From JBAVOR01 sp049692255 (GTDB taxonomy: Bacteria; Babelota; Babeliae; Babelales; JACPOV01): 7,074 nucleotides of DNA. Below, in pieces: positions 5,456-7,074 of this stretch (positions are counted from its first letter, which is position 1; each line of letters opens with the position of its first letter). The notes beneath the pieces are model-generated. The model had not been told where the DNA came from. It ran no database searches and was given only the letters and a program-made list of their open reading frames with translations. The position numbers were made by a program, and so were the translations under genes. The DNA is taken from NCBI GenBank assembly GCA_049692255.1, contig JBAVOR010000001.1, forward strand, positions 1 to 7,074, read 5' to 3'.

Positions 5456-6499
5456 TCACATGAAATTAACATACATTCCATCGCAAACGTGGCTCTTGCA
5501 AGTCAAATAACGGTTCGCATATGCATCATCAATATTGGTTAATCTATCAATATGATTATCAACTAAAACCAGCGGATCGATCCCGCGAAATTTAGAAACA
5601 AAATGCATATCATATGGCTGCAACGCATCGACCACCCTGTAATGGTGCGAATAATGACGTATTACATCTATTAACTGCGTTAGCTTTGCATCGCTGCTCC
5701 CACACAAAACACCCCACACGTAGCTATCGGTACCATGAGAAATAGTTGGCAGTGAAATCAATCCAATCTTGCAGGCACGGCGTAACGCTTTTGCTGTCCA
5801 ATAATACACCACGTTATTAATCGCCGTAGCAAATACCTGTTCAGTTAGATACAAAGAGGTATCTGCAAATAAACGAGCTGCGCCCCTATCAGTAAATACC
5901 CATTGGTTATCAATAAACACAAGTGCTGCAATAATAAACCGTGCATCATCTTGAGTTAATACGTGCTCAATAAAGCCACCATACAAAACATATTCTAATC
6001 GATCGGCACAGATATTAGGGTGCTTCGATTCGAGACGTGTAAATGTGGGGGACTTGTGATCAATATTTTCAACAGCAATACCATATTTATCTAAAATAGC
6101 TGCAATATCAGTATCCCTAATAAATTGCAGATGAATGGTATCTTGATACGAATAGTCTCCATCGACGCATTTAAAAAAGTGATCGCCCACGTGAGAGAAT
6201 ACGGTGTGCGAAACGTCATGCAGCAATGCAGCGATTTGCTCAAACAATGAGCCACCGAATTGGCGCACCAAATACAACACCCCAAGACTGTGAATAAACC
6301 GTGAATATTCTGCCGTTGGTTTTACATAATAGATGGGGCCATACTGATGCACTCCCTTTAACCTCTGCATAGCCTCTGATTGTATTAATTCAACCAATAC
6401 CGGTTCTTCTACACACAAGGTACCATACAAAGTTTCAATTTCAATTGGATATACTACCCATGATGCAAGCAATGATACAATAACTGCTATCTTAAGCAT
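5456..6499 (-). CDS. HD-domain phosphohydrolase (SAMHD1/COG1078 type) with export signal
   Basis: This is a 347-residue metal-dependent phosphohydrolase of the HD superfamily. The characteristic order is present: MQRLKGVHQYGPIYYV (44-59), then YSRFIHSLGV (65-74) with His70, then ALLHDVSHTVFSHVGDHFF (91-109) with the His94-Asp95 doublet, then CADRLEYVLYGG (164-175) with Asp166. The family includes dNTP triphosphohydrolases and uncharacterised COG1078 enzymes; the substrate cannot be read from sequence. The odd feature is the N-terminus, MLKIAVIVSLLASWVV, a clear hydrophobic signal peptide or anchor before the fold, whereas relatives are cytoplasmic. The ATG at 6497-6499 has AGGGAG (6505-6510) upstream at normal spacing. 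No alternative start after the hydrophobic segment precedes the first conserved residues except Met44, which would cut into the fold. The 3' end faces the GC-rich island. The C-terminal region lacks other recognisable motifs. Confidence 0.88.
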   Translation of the reverse strand: MLKIAVIVSLLASWVVYPIEIETLYGTLCVEEPVLVELIQSEAMQRLKGVHQYGPIYYVKPTAEYSRFIHSLGVLYLVRQFGGSLFEQIAALLHDVSHTVFSHVGDHFFKCVDGDYSYQDTIHLQFIRDTDIAAILDKYGIAVENIDHKSPTFTRLESKHPNICADRLEYVLYGGFIEHVLTQDDARFIIAALVFIDNQWVFTDRGAARLFADTSLYLTEQVFATAINNVVYYWTAKALRRACKIGLISLPTISHGTDSYVWGVLCGSSDAKLTQLIDVIRHYSHHYRVVDALQPYDMHFVSKFRGIDPLVLVDNHIDRLTNIDDAYANRYLTCKSHVCDGMYVNFM

Positions 6500-6524
6500 G
6501 ACAACTCCCTTTGTTATGCGACAA

Positions 6525-6554
6525 ATAATACAAGAACATTTCCCGCGCTCTTAA
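6525..6554 (-). promoter_or_regulatory. Possible promoter of the HD phosphohydrolase gene
   Basis: On the minus strand, TTAAGA (6549-6554; four of six match) and TATTAT (6525-6530; five of six match TATAAT) are 18 bases apart, with the -10 about 25 bases before the start codon. This gives a very short leader. It is a weak prediction. Confidence 0.3.
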
Positions 6555-6578
6555 GCACTATCTAATTTTCTCTATAAA
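6551..6578 (+). promoter_or_regulatory. Possible promoter of the FtsW/RodA-type gene
   Basis: TTAAGC (6551-6556) and TATAAA (6573-6578; five of six match) are 16 bases apart and lie about 60 bases upstream of the start. The -35 overlaps that of the divergent HD gene through the self-complementary CTTAAG at 6550-6555. The -35 is poor, so this is tentative. Confidence 0.3.
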
Positions 6579-6640
6579 TATTGCAACACTCACCTGCACT
6601 ATTCTACAGTAAAAATAAAAAAGACATAAAAAGGATATCC

Positions 6641-7048
6641 ATGAAACAGATCGTTCACCCTACCACGCATCTCTACCGCTGGCTTGCAATCATGTATATT
6701 TTAATCGCCTGGGGCATACTGTTTATTTACTCTGCAAGCGCAGTATTCGCACTCGAAAAAATGCACTGCCCATACTATTTTGTTAAAAAACAGCTCTTAG
6801 GATTAGCTATTGGATCTATCGGTATGGTGATTATTATGCTCATACCAACGCAACTGATCTATCGCCTTGCTTACCTGGCTATAGCCATCGCCCTCTTTTT
6901 TACCATCCTTACCATTTGCACCGGACATGCACAACTCATCCATGGTTCAAGTCGTTGGCTCGCCATCGGGCCATTCTCATTTCAACCAAGTGAGTTTTTA
7001 AAATACGCAACCATTATCGGGTGCGCCCGTTTTTTAACAAGCTATTAA
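6641..7048 (+). pseudogene. FtsW/RodA/SpoVE-family (SEDS) protein, interrupted after 135 codons
   Basis: SEDS proteins are polytopic inner-membrane peptidoglycan glycosyltransferases acting in division (FtsW) or elongation (RodA), usually of about 370-400 residues. Here 135 codons are open. They cover a hydrophobic helix (about 14-36) containing FIYSASA, the motif YYFVKKQL (45-52), two more helices (about 52-70 and 74-94), then the signature GSSRWLAIGPFSFQPSEFLK (102-121) and the start of a further helix. A TAA at 7046-7048 follows FLTSY. Beyond it the same frame stays open (K F F K T N K R), and the frame one base back reads IKNFLKRIND; either would suit the cytoplasmic loop of the family. 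So there is either a nonsense codon or a one-base error or shift near the A/T runs, 26 bases before the window ends. IYSASA favours FtsW over RodA, without certainty. The ATG at 6641, with AAGGA at 6631-6635, is preferred to the upstream TTG at 6581. Confidence 0.75.
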
Positions 7049-7074
7049 AAATTTTTTAAAACGAATAAACGACT

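Noticed and set aside
5249..5542. 97-residue plus-strand frame with a hydrophobic start running through the GC-rich island
   Set aside because: It has no ribosome binding site, its codon pattern in the island is not coding-like, and its end lies antisense inside the HD gene.
6581..6640. Twenty extra residues at the N-terminus of the FtsW-type protein from a TTG
   Set aside because: The ATG at 6641 has AAGGA directly upstream and starts with a typical short cytoplasmic segment; the TTG lies in the proposed promoter/leader.

Overview
The window reads as compact bacterial DNA of moderate to low GC, using the standard bacterial code (TGA is a true stop) with mostly good AAGGAG/GGAGA ribosome binding sites. 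It encodes peptidoglycan enzymes (MurD, an FtsW/RodA-type SEDS protein) and an unusually high share of proteins with Sec signal peptides: five of the seven substantial genes. The combination of secreted proteins that look lineage-specific, a cell-wall pathway and small intergenic gaps suggests a host-associated, Gram-negative-like lineage. My best guess is Candidatus Dependentiae (TM6) or something similar. This is inference from gene style, not from a marker gene.

Left part (1-2697, all minus strand). A run of three genes for small secreted proteins (252, 181 and 296 aa, in transcription order) ends in a good hairpin at 202-236. It is followed by a near-consensus sigma70-type promoter (154-182) and the first 36 codons of ileS (isoleucyl-tRNA synthetase), which leaves the window at base 1. 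The secreted proteins are paralogous and modular. The 252-aa protein holds two tandem copies of a domain present once in the 181-aa protein. The 296-aa protein has two looser copies joined by a Pro/Ala-rich linker. Between the first two genes lies a broken extra copy (1741-1930) with its own ribosome binding site, a start-like GTG, a frameshift and an intact C-terminal half. This looks like a family expanding and decaying by local duplication.

Middle (2698-5249). An orphan secreted 345-aa protein (minus strand) is divergent from murD (plus strand), which is complete and carries its P-loop, carbamylated-lysine and C-terminal domain motifs. The 77-base gap between them holds a dyad.

Right part (5250-7074). 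Between murD and the next gene sits a roughly 110-base GC-rich island (about 64% GC against roughly 20% in the bases on either side). It holds a 38-codon open frame with a ribosome binding site and a strongly GC-rich third codon position, probably a fragment of foreign coding DNA. Then comes an HD-domain phosphohydrolase of the SAMHD1/COG1078 type (minus strand), unusual because it carries an N-terminal export signal. Divergent from it is an FtsW/RodA-type gene that stops at codon 136, directly after its conserved QPSEF motif. That gene is broken or misread 26 bases before the window ends.

No tRNA, rRNA, CRISPR array or complete insertion sequence was seen. The most interesting items are the modular secreted-protein operon with its pseudogene, the exported HD phosphohydrolase, the GC-rich island and the interrupted SEDS gene.
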